Shown: piece after piece, positions 44,004-53,649 of the stretch
Numbering within the stretch: the first letter of the stretch is position 1
Layout: each line of letters opens with the position of its first letter
From: Firm-08 sp045546995
GTDB lineage: Bacteria > Bacillota > Clostridia > Oscillospirales > QAKW01
Direction of reading: 5' to 3'
Assembly: GCA_045546995.1 (NCBI GenBank)
Contig: JAZQDW010000008.1
Span: 124,001-188,000, forward strand
Length of the DNA: 64,000 nucleotides
Made by a program: the position numbers and the translations under genes
The notes under the pieces: model-generated
Told to the model about the DNA's origin: nothing
The model's input: only the letters and a program-made list of their open reading frames with translations
Databases searched by the model: none

Positions 44004-44668
44004 GAACAATTAATGTGGCAATTGACGGCCCTTCCGGCAGCGGAAAAAGCACCTTGTCCCGCAAAGCGGCGCAGGCGCTCGGATACGTTTACGTAGACAC
44101 CGGCGCCATGTATCGGACGATTGGTCTGTATGCGCACCGTTTGGGAATCAAGACGGAACAGGCGGAGCAGATCGTCGATCACCTTCGGGAGATCAACATT
44201 GAGTTGAAATACCGGAATGGAGAACAACTGATCTTTTTGAATGGAGAAAACGTTTCTGAGGAGATTCGTACGCACGTTATTTCTTCTTATGCATCTGCTG
44301 TGGCAAAAATTCCCGATGTGCGTGCTTTTTTACTTTCCGAACAGCGCAAGTTGGCGCAGGAAAACAACGTGATTATGGACGGCCGTGATATCGGTACTGT
44401 CGTGTTGCCCGACGCTCAGGTTAAGATCTTTTTGACTGCTTCTGCAGAAAAAAGAGCAGAAAGACGTTATAAGGAACTGGTCGAGCGTGGTCAAAGCATT
44501 GATTTTGCTAAGCTTTTGCAGGATATCATCGATCGTGATTATCAGGATTCCCATCGGGAAATTGCGCCATTGAAACCCTCGGAGACCAGCGTGATTCTGG
44601 ATACCTCTGAGTTGGATTTTGACCAGTCGCTTGACTTGATAATTGCTACGATCAAGGAGAAAATCTGA
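44000..44668 (+). CDS. cmk: Cytidylate kinase
   Basis: Phosphorylates CMP/dCMP. P-loop IDGPSGSGKST (about 8-18), VDTGAMYR (about 32-39), DGRDIGTVVLPDA (about 130-142), and lid arginines in EKRAERRYKEL. The length of 222 is typical of the short Cmk. The order cmk-plsC-ispH/rpsA is a recurring clostridial cluster. Confidence 0.97.
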   Translation: MRTINVAIDGPSGSGKSTLSRKAAQALGYVYVDTGAMYRTIGLYAHRLGIKTEQAEQIVDHLREINIELKYRNGEQLIFLNGENVSEEIRTHVISSYASAVAKIPDVRAFLLSEQRKLAQENNVIMDGRDIGTVVLPDAQVKIFLTASAEKRAERRYKELVERGQSIDFAKLLQDIIDRDYQDSHREIAPLKPSETSVILDTSELDFDQSLDLIIATIKEKI

Positions 44669-44669
44669 T

Positions 44670-45251
44670 ATGAAGTTTTATAGATTTGTTCGCGAGCTGA
44701 TTCGCCCGCTTTGTTTTGTCTTGATGCCAAGAAGATACCATGGTCTTGAAAACATTCCGCAGGATGGCTCGTTGATCATTTGCGCAAATCATCTCTCTTA
44801 CGTTGACCCTGTTTTTATCGGCTTGGCAGTAAAGCGCCCGATTCGCTTTATTGCCAAAAAAGAGGCGTGTAACGTGCCGATTTTCGGATGGATCTTGCAG
44901 AAGCTCGGCGCCTTTCCGGTAGATAGGGAGGGGAAAGATCTCAAGGCGATTCGTACCTGTATGTCCGTTGTAAAAGATGGCGGCATTTTGGGTATTTTTC
45001 CGGAGGGCACCCGTATCATCAAAGGCCGTGTTTCTGAGGCTAAGGCCGGTGTTGCTTTGATTGCAAAGCGTTCCAAAGCGCCGCTGCTTTTGGTTCGGAT
45101 CAAGCCGAGTAAGGGAACTTTTAGACTGTTTTGCCGTACCGACGTATATTTCAGCAAGGTGTACAGTTTTGCTGAACTCTGCGGTGATGCTGAGTACAAA
45201 GAAGCCAGTGAGAAGATTTTGGAAACGATATACAGCTTGGGTGAATCGTAA
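44670..45251 (+). CDS. plsC: 1-acyl-sn-glycerol-3-phosphate acyltransferase
   Basis: Makes phosphatidic acid, the substrate of CdsA. The LPLAT motifs are present: CANHLSYVDPVFIG (NHxxxxD, about 41-54), FIAKKEACNVPIFG, and FPEGTRI (about 111-117). 193 residues. I use ATG 44670 with AAGGAG upstream; an in-frame start at 44643 overlaps cmk by 26 bases and lacks a ribosome site. The stop overlaps the ispH start by one base. Confidence 0.95.
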   Translation: MKFYRFVRELIRPLCFVLMPRRYHGLENIPQDGSLIICANHLSYVDPVFIGLAVKRPIRFIAKKEACNVPIFGWILQKLGAFPVDREGKDLKAIRTCMSVVKDGGILGIFPEGTRIIKGRVSEAKAGVALIAKRSKAPLLLVRIKPSKGTFRLFCRTDVYFSKVYSFAELCGDAEYKEASEKILETIYSLGES

Positions 45252-47236
45252 TGGAAATCATCGTAGCTAAAAGTGCGGGCTTTTGCTTTGGCGTGGAACG
45301 TGCAGTAAGATTGCTGGAAAAAACCGTCGAAAAATATGATAAAGGTATTTATACCGTCGGACCAATCATCCATAATCCGCAAATTATTTTGAAAATGCAG
45401 AAGCGTGGTGTTCGGATTATCGATGACCCGATGGAGCTTCCGGAGGGAGGCGTTGCGGTAATCCGCGCTCACGGCATTACGAAGAGTGAGTATGATTGGC
45501 TTGCTTCTCATGCGGCTTCGGTCGTAGATACCACCTGTCCGTTTGTGGCCAAGATTCACCGCATTGTAGAAAAATCGTCAAATGAGGGTCGTATGGTTCT
45601 GATCGGTGGTGATGAATCACACCCGGAGGTTCGTGGAATCAAAAGTTTTGCGCAGGGAACGGATTGCTTTGTATTCAGAGATCTGGAAGAACTTGAAAAA
45701 ATAACCAAAAAAAATGCACATTCTGCGAATTTGTTTGTTGATGTGGTTTGGCAAACGACATTTTCGATAAAAGAATTTAAAAAATGTGAAAAATTTATCA
45801 AAAAAACCTTTAAAAATCCAATAATATATGATACAATCTGTAATGCTACCGATTTACGGCAGAGAGAATGCGGCAAATTGGCTGCTAAATGTGATGCGTT
45901 TTTTGTGGTTGGCGGCAGACAAAGTTCCAACACAAACAAACTCTTTCAAATTGCTGCGGCCGAATGTTCTCATTCTTTTTTGATTGAATCGGCGGCTGAA
46001 ATACCGATCAAAACTATAAAACAATTCAAAAAGATCGGTATCACAGCCGGTGCTTCAACACCGGACTGTGTAATTGAGGAGGTAAAAGAAACAATGTCAG
46101 AAGAGACGAAAAATGTAACGGAAGTTGGCGAAATGACCTTTGCCGAAATGCTGGAGGATTCCTGCAAAACCATTACCACCGGTGAGCGCGTAAAGGTTGT
46201 TGTGGTTGGTGTAACTCCTACCGAAATCAAGGTAGAACTGGGAGCCAAGCAGTCCGGCTTCATCACCAAAGACAATTTCTCTGCCGATCCCGCTGTGGAT
46301 CTGGAAGCCAGTGTCAAAGTCGGTGACGAATTTGATGCAATTGTATTGAGAGTCAGCGATGTAGAAGGTACGATCGCTCTGTCCAAAAAGAAACTGGACG
46401 CACTTGCAGGCTTTGAGAAGATCGAAACTGCAATGAATGAAAAGGAAGTTGTTGAAGGTGTTGTTACCGGCGTAAACAACGGCGGTCTGACAGTTTCTGT
46501 TTATGGTGTTCGCGTGTTTGTACCCATGTCTCAAACCGCTAAGCCCCGTGATTTTGACTTCGAGACCATGCTGAAAACTGAGGTTAAACTGAATATCATC
46601 GAGTTTTCCACCGTTCGCGGCCGTAAGAAGATCATTGGTTCGTTGAAGGCTGTTGCCAACGCTGAGAGAAAACAGGCTCAGGAGGCTTTCTGGGCAAACG
46701 CTGAGGTTGGTCAGAAGTTGACCGGTACCGTTCGCAGCGAAAGATCCATCACCAATTTCGGCGTATTTGTTGATATTGGCGGTGTTGACGGTTTGGTTCA
46801 TATTACTGAGCTGAGCTGGAAAAAGATCAAACATCCCAGCGAGGTCGTTAAGGTTGGCGATACTTTGGAAGTTTACATCAAAGAGCTGGACGTAGAGAAC
46901 AAGAAAGTTTCTCTCGGCTATAAGAAGGATGAGGATAACCCCTTCAAGCTCTTTACTGACAAGTATAATGTCGGTGACGTTGTTACTGTTAAAATCGTTA
47001 ATTTGATGCCTTTCGGCGCTTTTGCAAACATCGTTGACGGTGTGGATGGCCTGATTCATATTTCCCAGTTGTCCGATAAGCGTATTGCAAAGCCTGCCGA
47101 TGCTGTTAAAGTCGGTGATGAGGTTGACGTCAAGATCGTAGAGATCGATACCGAAAAGCAGAAGGTTGGCCTTTCCATCCGTGCTTTGCTGGAAGACAAC
47201 GGTGACGTTGCGGACGCAGAAGCAGATGCTGAATAA
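45251..47236 (+). CDS. ispH-rpsA: Bifunctional HMBPP reductase (IspH) - ribosomal protein S1 fusion
   Basis: One 661-residue ORF. Residues 1-280 are IspH, the last MEP-pathway enzyme: [Fe-S] cysteines in AGFCFGVERAV (about 13), DTTCPFV (about 96) and ICNATDLRQRE (about 197), plus the HGITKSE and ASTPDC segments. Residues about 300-650 carry four S1 RNA-binding repeats; the third and fourth are the most canonical (ITNFGVFVDIGGVDGLVHITELSW; MPFGAFANIVDGVDGLIHISQLSD). Such fusions are known in Clostridia. At the junction (46077-46096) is a near-perfect ribosome site and in-frame ATG that could also yield free S1 of about 380 residues. The start overlaps the plsC stop. Confidence 0.95.
   Translation: MEIIVAKSAGFCFGVERAVRLLEKTVEKYDKGIYTVGPIIHNPQIILKMQKRGVRIIDDPMELPEGGVAVIRAHGITKSEYDWLASHAASVVDTTCPFVAKIHRIVEKSSNEGRMVLIGGDESHPEVRGIKSFAQGTDCFVFRDLEELEKITKKNAHSANLFVDVVWQTTFSIKEFKKCEKFIKKTFKNPIIYDTICNATDLRQRECGKLAAKCDAFFVVGGRQSSNTNKLFQIAAAECSHSFLIESAAEIPIKTIKQFKKIGITAGASTPDCVIEEVKETMSEETKNVTEVGEMTFAEMLEDSCKTITTGERVKVVVVGVTPTEIKVELGAKQSGFITKDNFSADPAVDLEASVKVGDEFDAIVLRVSDVEGTIALSKKKLDALAGFEKIETAMNEKEVVEGVVTGVNNGGLTVSVYGVRVFVPMSQTAKPRDFDFETMLKTEVKLNIIEFSTVRGRKKIIGSLKAVANAERKQAQEAFWANAEVGQKLTGTVRSERSITNFGVFVDIGGVDGLVHITELSWKKIKHPSEVVKVGDTLEVYIKELDVENKKVSLGYKKDEDNPFKLFTDKYNVGDVVTVKIVNLMPFGAFANIVDGVDGLIHISQLSDKRIAKPADAVKVGDEVDVKIVEIDTEKQKVGLSIRALLEDNGDVADAEADAE
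46077..46096 (+). promoter_or_regulatory. In-frame internal ribosome-binding site and start at the IspH/S1 junction
   Basis: AGGAGGT at 46077-46083 lies 10 bases before ATG 46094, codon 282 of the fusion and the start of MSEETKN, exactly where IspH ends and the S1 part begins. A relic or a working start for separate S1 are both possible. The same bases encode Glu-Glu-Val, common at IspH C-termini, so coincidence is not excluded. Confidence 0.5.
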
Positions 47237-47250
47237 TCTTTAATATTTTA

Positions 47251-47280
47251 AAAAAACGGTGCCGTACGGCACCGTTTTTT
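47251..47280 (+). terminator. Terminator after ispH-rpsA (perfect 30-nt palindrome)
   Basis: AAAAAACGGTGCCGT with its exact complement gives a 13-15-bp stem and a T run. Symmetric, so it could also act on the - strand. Confidence 0.92.
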
Positions 47281-47316
47281 GTATTAAAATTAATTGAACA
47301 TAATATTTCAAAAATC

Positions 47317-47345
47317 TTGATATTATAATATAATAATGCTATAAT
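47317..47345 (+). promoter_or_regulatory. Promoter for the recJ operon
   Basis: TTGATA at 47317-47322, a 17-base spacer and TATAAT at 47340-47345, 32 bases upstream of the recJ GTG. The region is extremely AT-rich, with several overlapping TATAAT-like boxes. Confidence 0.6.
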
Positions 47346-47377
47346 AATATATTATATTGTCGAAAGGAGAGATACCC

Positions 47378-49423
47378 GTGGCTGTTAAAAATTGGCTGAT
47401 GCCCCAACAACATTCAACCCGCGCGCAAAAACTTGCACGCCACTACGATATCCCTCTGTTTTTGGCGAACATTTTGATTGATCGCGGATTTGATGATTAT
47501 GATAAAATCGACCGCTGTTTTCATCCTTCGTCTTTGGAGCAACACGATCCGTTTTTGATGAAAGGAATGAAGGAGGCGGTTGAGCGTATAAATCGCGCCG
47601 TTGAAGCGGCCGAAACGGTTACGATATACGGCGATTATGATGTTGACGGCATCACCTCTGTCAGCTTGCTGTATTTGTATTTGACGTCCAAAGGGCTGAA
47701 GGTGCATTACTATATTCCTGATCGGATCAGCGAGGGATATGGTGTAAACTGTGGCGCGATTGACCGTATTGCTCAAAACGGCAGCACTTTGATTATTTCG
47801 GTCGACACCGGTATTACGGCGTATGACGAGGTTGAATACGCTAAAACCATCGGAATTGATTTCGTAATTACAGACCATCACGAATGTTCCGGCAGGATCC
47901 CCGATGCGGCGGCAGTTTGTAATCCTAAACGTCCGGATTGTACTTATCCTTTCCGTTCTCTTGCCGGTGTAGGTGTTGTGTTTAAATTGATTTCTGCGCT
48001 CCATTATCCACAGCCGCAGGAGATTTTGGTTGAAAAATATCTAGACCTGGTTGCGCTGGGCACCATTTCAGACGTGATGCCTGTAGTTGACGAGAATCGG
48101 TATATAGTACAGCAGGGTCTGCGCGTTCTGTCTGCCAATCGTCGCGGATTGTATGCCTTGATGCAATTGGCCGGTATACGTAATATTGAACAGCTTTCCG
48201 TTTTCGACGTAAGCTTTTTGATTGCTCCCCGTATCAATGCTGCGGGGCGGATCGGCGATTCGTTGAGAGCTGTTGATCTTTTGATCTCGAATGACCCGAT
48301 CGTTTGGAAAAACACGGCTGAATACTTATGCGATTTAAATAATAAGCGTCAGCAAATTGAGGCAAACATATTTGAGGAAGCGGATAAAATTATTCGTGAA
48401 AAGAAATTATATCGCGATCAAAGCGCTTTAATCTTGTGGAAAGAGGGATGGCATCACGGTGTGATCGGCATCGTTGCTTCCCGCATTAAAGAGAAGTATG
48501 GGCTTCCAACGATTTTGTTTGCTGTTTCGGAGGATAAGGCAAAAGGGTCCGGCAGAAGTATGGAGCCGTTGAATTTATATCAGGCGTTGGGGCAATTGAA
48601 GGACGTAGATTTTCGTTTCGGTGGCCATGCGATGGCCGCCGGCATTACGATGCCGACAGGGGAGCTGCATCGCTTTAAAGAACAGTTTTGCGCCTTTGCG
48701 AAAAAACAGATCGAAAATACTCCGTACGTAAACTCGATCAAGATCGATGCACAACTGTTTGAGCACGATTTTTCTCTGGATGCATTCCGGAAGATTTCTT
48801 TGCTTGAGCCGTTTGGAACGGAAAATGAGGTTCCGCTGTTATACGTTAAAAATGCAATCATTCGTGATTTGAAGCCGATCGGTAATCAACGTCATATGCG
48901 TCTCGTGTTTCAAATCGGCTCAAAACGTGTGAACGCCGTTTATTTCGGTATGCGTCCAGAGTGTTTTGCCATTGAGGCGCAAAGCTGTGTTGACGTTATT
49001 TTTCAGGCTTCTGTTAACGAATTTCGAGGCAAGAGCGAGATTCAAATGATCGTAAAGGGGATCCGCCCCTACGATCAAAAATATGATCGTATTATGAAAA
49101 GCATTCAAAAGGCTATCGGTGGGGAAATCGAGCCCCGTTATTATCCCAACCGCAAGATCGTTGCAAACGTGTACCGTTTTTGTCAAAAATGCGTGCGTCT
49201 TGGTCTTACGCTGTTGGAGATGGCAGATTTACCGGTGCTGATGAAGAAAAACGGTCTGGGGTATTATGATGTCCAGAGCATTTTACCGGCGCTTGCCATT
49301 TTGGATGAGATCGGTGTAATTCAATATATTGCGGTGGATCAGCAAATTATGGTGCTTTCATTTGACGATTCACATAAGGTTTCTTTAGAACAATCGGCTT
49401 TGTATCGCAAGATGCACGGCTGA
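47378..49423 (+). CDS. recJ: Single-stranded-DNA-specific exonuclease RecJ
   Basis: 5'-3' ssDNA exonuclease for recombination and mismatch repair. DHH-family motifs: IYGDYDVDGITS (about 80-91), SVDTGI (about 137), ITDHHEC (about 159), then the DHHA1 region with RSMEPLNLYQAL and GGHAMAAG (about 407). An OB fold follows, and a roughly 100-residue C-terminal extension with a winged-helix feel. The start is GTG 47378, eight bases after GGAG; an in-frame TTG at 47357 lies upstream of the ribosome site. 681 residues. Confidence 0.95.
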   Translation: MAVKNWLMPQQHSTRAQKLARHYDIPLFLANILIDRGFDDYDKIDRCFHPSSLEQHDPFLMKGMKEAVERINRAVEAAETVTIYGDYDVDGITSVSLLYLYLTSKGLKVHYYIPDRISEGYGVNCGAIDRIAQNGSTLIISVDTGITAYDEVEYAKTIGIDFVITDHHECSGRIPDAAAVCNPKRPDCTYPFRSLAGVGVVFKLISALHYPQPQEILVEKYLDLVALGTISDVMPVVDENRYIVQQGLRVLSANRRGLYALMQLAGIRNIEQLSVFDVSFLIAPRINAAGRIGDSLRAVDLLISNDPIVWKNTAEYLCDLNNKRQQIEANIFEEADKIIREKKLYRDQSALILWKEGWHHGVIGIVASRIKEKYGLPTILFAVSEDKAKGSGRSMEPLNLYQALGQLKDVDFRFGGHAMAAGITMPTGELHRFKEQFCAFAKKQIENTPYVNSIKIDAQLFEHDFSLDAFRKISLLEPFGTENEVPLLYVKNAIIRDLKPIGNQRHMRLVFQIGSKRVNAVYFGMRPECFAIEAQSCVDVIFQASVNEFRGKSEIQMIVKGIRPYDQKYDRIMKSIQKAIGGEIEPRYYPNRKIVANVYRFCQKCVRLGLTLLEMADLPVLMKKNGLGYYDVQSILPALAILDEIGVIQYIAVDQQIMVLSFDDSHKVSLEQSALYRKMHG

Positions 49424-49434
49424 GGGAGGAGCAT

Positions 49435-51600
49435 ATGGATATAGTCCATAGTTTATATCAACAACTTTGTGACCGTCTTCGCGGAGACGGCAGGTCTTAC
49501 GATTTTGATAAAATTGAAAAGGCGTTTTTGTTTGCCAAGGATCATCACGGTGATCAGCGTCGTACCTCCGGTGAGCCGTATATCTGCCATCCGTTAAACG
49601 TTGCGCTGATCACGCACGAGTTGGGTCTGGATGGGGATTCCGTCATTGCGGCCTTGTTACACGACACGATTGAAGACACGGACGTTACCTTTGAAGGGGT
49701 TAAGGAAATGTTTGGTCGCTCGGTTGCTGAGCTGGTGGATGGTGTTACAAAAATCGGCAAGATCCCGTATTCTTCTAAAGAGGAAGAGCAGATTGAGTAC
49801 TTGCGTAAAATGTTTTTTGCAATGGCTAAAGATTTGCGGGTTATTATTATTAAGCTTGCTGACCGTTTACACAACGTACGCACGTTGGGGGCCGTTCCGT
49901 CTGCAAAGCAGTTGCGTGTTGCGTTGGAGACCATGGAGATATATGCGCCGCTTGCTCATCGCCTTGGTATGCAAAAGATCAAAACGGAGTTGGAGGACAC
50001 CTGTCTTTCCTATCTGGATCCTGTTGGATACAAGATGATCGTCGATCGACTGGAAAGTTTTGCAAACACAGACGGTAACTTTTTTGATCAAACGCTGGAG
50101 ATCATTTCGGCAAAGCTGAAGGAATATGACATCAAATTTCATCTGGAGTATCGTGTAAAACATATCTTCAGCATTTATCGGAAATTGTTTACGCAAAACA
50201 AGGCGTTTGAAGAGATTTTTGACGTATATGCTTTCCGTGTAATCGTTGACACCGCTAATGATTGTTATTTTGTACTTGGATTGATTCACGATATTTTTAA
50301 TCCGATTCCCGGACGGTTTAAGGACTATATTTCAACACCCAAGCAAAATATGTATCAGTCACTTCATACCACTGTGATCGGAAGAAAGGGAATTCCCTTT
50401 GAGGTGCAAATCAGAACTTGGGATATGCACAACACCGCCGAATACGGTATTGCGGCCCACTGGAAATATAAGAGCGGTGTCCGTAGCAGCTCGGAAGCGG
50501 TGGATTCCAAATTGCACTGGATTCGTTCTCTGCTTGAGTCCAATGAGGTTGGCGATACGGAGGATTTTATTTCGGGCTTGAAGGTTGATTTGTTTTCCGA
50601 GGACGTATTTGTTTTTACACCCAAGGGTGACGTGGTTGACCTTCCGTTGGGCGCTAATCTGATCGATTTTGCATATTCGATCCATTCGGCTGTTGGTAAC
50701 AAAATGATTGGCGCTAAGGTAAACGGCAAGATCGTTCCCTTTGACTATAAACTCAGCACCGGTGAGATCGTTGAGATTTTGACCACCTCATCTACCAATC
50801 ATGCGCCTTCCAGAAACTGGATGAAGATTGCAACCACCAGTGAGGCGCGTAACAAAATTCGACAATACTTTAAAAAGGAATGCCGCGAAGAAAATATTCA
50901 GACCGGTAAGGAAGAACTGGAAAAAGAACTGCGCGAGCTTGGAATTCGCTTGGAAACGGAAGATAAGATGAAAATTCTTGCTTTGGTTTGTGAGCGTATG
51001 CATTATAATCACGTGGACGATTTGTACAGCGCGATCGGATACGGCGGTACAACTGCATTTAAAGTGGCAAATAAAATTAAGGATATTGCCATGAAAATGC
51101 AAAAGGCCAAGGAGATCAACATCATTCCGGTCAGCAAACGAAAAACTGCTTCGGGCGGCGTGGTTGTGGAAGGCGTTGATAATTGCCTGGTTAAATTTGC
51201 AAAGTGCTGTTCGCCGCTTCCGGGTGACTACATTTGCGGTTTTATTACCAAGGGATTTGGCGTTTCCATTCATAAGGTGGATTGCCCCAACGCCAAAAAA
51301 GGTATGGAAACCGCGCCCGAACGTTGGTTGAAGGCGCATTGGGATGAAACGACACCTGCAGCGTTTACTGCCAATATTCGCATTGAGACGGTTGAAAGTA
51401 TTGGTGTTATGGCGGCGGTTGCATCCGCTATGGCTGAAATGAAAGTTTCGATTCATTCTGTCAGCGCTAAGCAACATCGCACCGAAAAGGATCACGCCAT
51501 CATTTCTATGTCTTTTGAAGTGAGGGATATTCAACACCTGAACGCCATCATAGCAAAACTGGAAAAACTGCGTGACGTTATTGAAGTTTCGAGAATATAA
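49435..51600 (+). CDS. rel: Bifunctional (p)ppGpp synthetase/hydrolase (Rel/SpoT family)
   Basis: Stringent-response enzyme. N-terminal HD hydrolase domain (HPLNVALI, ALLHDTIEDTD at about 75, KLADRLHNVRTL at about 140), synthetase domain (about 230-350, with FKDYISTPKQNMYQSLHTTV), TGS (about 380-440, FVFTPKGDVVDLP), a zinc-finger/conserved-Cys region with KCCSPLPGD (about 585), and a C-terminal ACT domain (about 645-720). 721 residues, typical of a full-length Rel. GGAGGA lies shortly before ATG 49435. The recJ-rel-MBL-hemZ order is a familiar clostridial one. Confidence 0.97.
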   Translation: MDIVHSLYQQLCDRLRGDGRSYDFDKIEKAFLFAKDHHGDQRRTSGEPYICHPLNVALITHELGLDGDSVIAALLHDTIEDTDVTFEGVKEMFGRSVAELVDGVTKIGKIPYSSKEEEQIEYLRKMFFAMAKDLRVIIIKLADRLHNVRTLGAVPSAKQLRVALETMEIYAPLAHRLGMQKIKTELEDTCLSYLDPVGYKMIVDRLESFANTDGNFFDQTLEIISAKLKEYDIKFHLEYRVKHIFSIYRKLFTQNKAFEEIFDVYAFRVIVDTANDCYFVLGLIHDIFNPIPGRFKDYISTPKQNMYQSLHTTVIGRKGIPFEVQIRTWDMHNTAEYGIAAHWKYKSGVRSSSEAVDSKLHWIRSLLESNEVGDTEDFISGLKVDLFSEDVFVFTPKGDVVDLPLGANLIDFAYSIHSAVGNKMIGAKVNGKIVPFDYKLSTGEIVEILTTSSTNHAPSRNWMKIATTSEARNKIRQYFKKECREENIQTGKEELEKELRELGIRLETEDKMKILALVCERMHYNHVDDLYSAIGYGGTTAFKVANKIKDIAMKMQKAKEINIIPVSKRKTASGGVVVEGVDNCLVKFAKCCSPLPGDYICGFITKGFGVSIHKVDCPNAKKGMETAPERWLKAHWDETTPAAFTANIRIETVESIGVMAAVASAMAEMKVSIHSVSAKQHRTEKDHAIISMSFEVRDIQHLNAIIAKLEKLRDVIEVSRI

Positions 51601-52188
51601 ATGATGAACGTACAAACTATAACAACTGACTTTTTTGATTCCAATATTTACCTGTTCTCAAGAAACGGGAAACGGTTTTTGGTGGACTGCGGCGGCACGC
51701 CGGAGAATATGAAGCAAATGCTGGAGCAGCTGTCGTTTTGGCCGGATTACGTGTTGCTGACACATGGGCATATCGATCATGTTTTAAGTTTGAGCCTTTT
51801 TGCAGACGGTGTCACTGTGATCATCCATCCGGAGGATGCAAAGTATTTGACGGATCCCTCCTTCAATCTTTCCGGTATGCTGTTGGGTCGGAAGATGACC
51901 TTTGATGTTCCGGTAGGTGACGGTGGTTTTTTGTGGGAGGATTTTGGGATTCGGATGATTCACACGCCGGGACATTCACCGGGATCGGTTTGCTATCTGA
52001 TTGATGATTGTTTGTTCTCGGGTGACACCTTGTTCTGCGGTGGCATTGGAAACACATCTTTTCCCGGCGGCGATTACGAGCTTGAAATTTGCTCCGTAAG
52101 GCGTTTGCTTGCCTTGGACGGAAATATTACGCTTTATCCTGGCCATGGACCGAGCGGCAGTATTTCAGCCGAGAAAAATATGTTTTGA
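51601..52188 (+). CDS. MBL-fold metallohydrolase (glyoxalase II-like)
   Basis: A 195-residue metallo-beta-lactamase fold with the metal-binding THGHIDHV (about 57-64), HTPGHSPGS (about 121), SGDTLF (about 140) and YPGHGP (about 179) motifs typical of small glyoxalase-II-like hydrolases. The ATG abuts the rel stop with no gap and no clear ribosome site, so it is probably translationally coupled. The substrate is unknown; hydroxyacylglutathione or another thioester are possibilities only. Confidence 0.92.
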   Translation: MMNVQTITTDFFDSNIYLFSRNGKRFLVDCGGTPENMKQMLEQLSFWPDYVLLTHGHIDHVLSLSLFADGVTVIIHPEDAKYLTDPSFNLSGMLLGRKMTFDVPVGDGGFLWEDFGIRMIHTPGHSPGSVCYLIDDCLFSGDTLFCGGIGNTSFPGGDYELEICSVRRLLALDGNITLYPGHGPSGSISAEKNMF

Positions 52189-52200
52189 TCGGGAGTTTAT

Positions 52201-53649
52201 ATGGCGAATATATATGTACGTGCTTCCGGACATCAAAAGGTATTCGACGTAATCAACGTAGCCCTTTTGTTTTGGCCGGGGAGTCGCATTTTTGAACAAA
52301 AAGATTTGACTTGCAATATTTTGATTCATTCAAGCCTTGTTGAAAAGGACGGGCGCCATACAGCGATGGCTGTCGTTCGTTTCAACGGCCGCCGTTTTTT
52401 CTGCCAAAGAACGTATCGGACTGATGAGCATCTTCGTTTTATTAAGCTCACGTTGTTTTTTGCTTGTCAAAAGGCAACGGGCATTTGCCCGCCCTGGGGC
52501 ATTTTGACCGGCATTCGTCCGATGAGTGTTTACGAAAAACTGGAGAAGGCGAATCCGGGAACAGCAAGTGACGTTTTACGTCGTGATTATTTGGTTTCCG
52601 ATGAAAAGTGTAATGCGTTGGACGCAATTTATGATTTTCGTAAAAGTGTGTATTACGATGGCGTGCGGGAGCAGGTTTCGCTGTACGTATCTATTCCGTT
52701 TTGTCCGTCAAAGTGCACGTATTGTTCCTTTGTCAGCGCTTCGGTTGAACGTGTCAAAAAGCTTGTTGAACCATATCTCGAATTATTATTACAGGAAATC
52801 GAACAGAAAATCGATCTGATTTATCATTTCCAAAAAGAGATCGCCACCGTTTACGTGGGTGGCGGTACACCCGGTATTTTAAGCGCAGAGCAGATCGATC
52901 GATTGCTTGGGATGATTTTTTCTAAACTGAAAGCGCCTTTGCGTGAATTTTGCTTTGAAATCGGACGCCCGGAAATGGTAACGGCGGATAAGTTAGCTGT
53001 GCTTAGAAAGTATCCGGTGGACCGTTTGTGCATCAATTGCCAGACGTTGGATGATGCCGTTTTACAATCGGTGAACAGGCGACATACAGCGCAGGATTTT
53101 ATTGACGCTTGCGAGCTTGCTTTTTCATATGGTTTTAATTGCATTAACGTTGATTTAATTGCGGGCCTGCCCGGAGAGGACGTGGACGGTCATATTTCTT
53201 CTTTGAACAGAGTGATCGAGTTGGGTGTTCAGAACATTACCATTCACTCTCTTTCCATTAAAAAGGCAAGCACCTGGCAACAAACCGATACTTTGTATGA
53301 TCCGAGGGCAGACAGAGTTTCTCGGATGCTGTCGCAAGGTTATTCGATATTGAGCGCGGCGCAGTACAAGCCCTACTATATTTACCGTCAAAAGAGCACG
53401 CTTTCCAACGGTGAAAACATCGGCTATTCCGTTGACGGATTTATAGGAAAATATAACATTTATATGATGGAGGACGTTCACAGCGTATTTGGCTGTGGCG
53501 CGGGTGCCTCCACTAAGATCATTCACAACAATATCGGCCGAATCGACCGTTTTGTAAATACCAAATACCCACAGGAGTATTTGAAATTTCCGCAAAAGCT
53601 GAATGAGCAGCTTGCGCAAATATTTGAAAATTTGGAAGGGAACAGATAG
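52201..53649 (+). CDS. hemZ: HemZ-type coproporphyrinogen dehydrogenase-like radical SAM protein
   Basis: 482 residues of the HemN/HemZ radical-SAM family. A roughly 155-residue N-terminal domain is followed by SIPFCPSKCTYCSFVSA (about 163-179; CxxxCxxC cluster motif), VYVGGGTPGILS, the LCINCQTLDD segment and a C-terminal HemN-like end with GCGAGAST. HemZ proteins are annotated as oxygen-independent coproporphyrinogen oxidases, but many anaerobes carry them without a full haem pathway, so the reaction is uncertain. It shares the stop-start junction with ligA. Confidence 0.92.
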   Translation: MANIYVRASGHQKVFDVINVALLFWPGSRIFEQKDLTCNILIHSSLVEKDGRHTAMAVVRFNGRRFFCQRTYRTDEHLRFIKLTLFFACQKATGICPPWGILTGIRPMSVYEKLEKANPGTASDVLRRDYLVSDEKCNALDAIYDFRKSVYYDGVREQVSLYVSIPFCPSKCTYCSFVSASVERVKKLVEPYLELLLQEIEQKIDLIYHFQKEIATVYVGGGTPGILSAEQIDRLLGMIFSKLKAPLREFCFEIGRPEMVTADKLAVLRKYPVDRLCINCQTLDDAVLQSVNRRHTAQDFIDACELAFSYGFNCINVDLIAGLPGEDVDGHISSLNRVIELGVQNITIHSLSIKKASTWQQTDTLYDPRADRVSRMLSQGYSILSAAQYKPYYIYRQKSTLSNGENIGYSVDGFIGKYNIYMMEDVHSVFGCGAGASTKIIHNNIGRIDRFVNTKYPQEYLKFPQKLNEQLAQIFENLEGNR

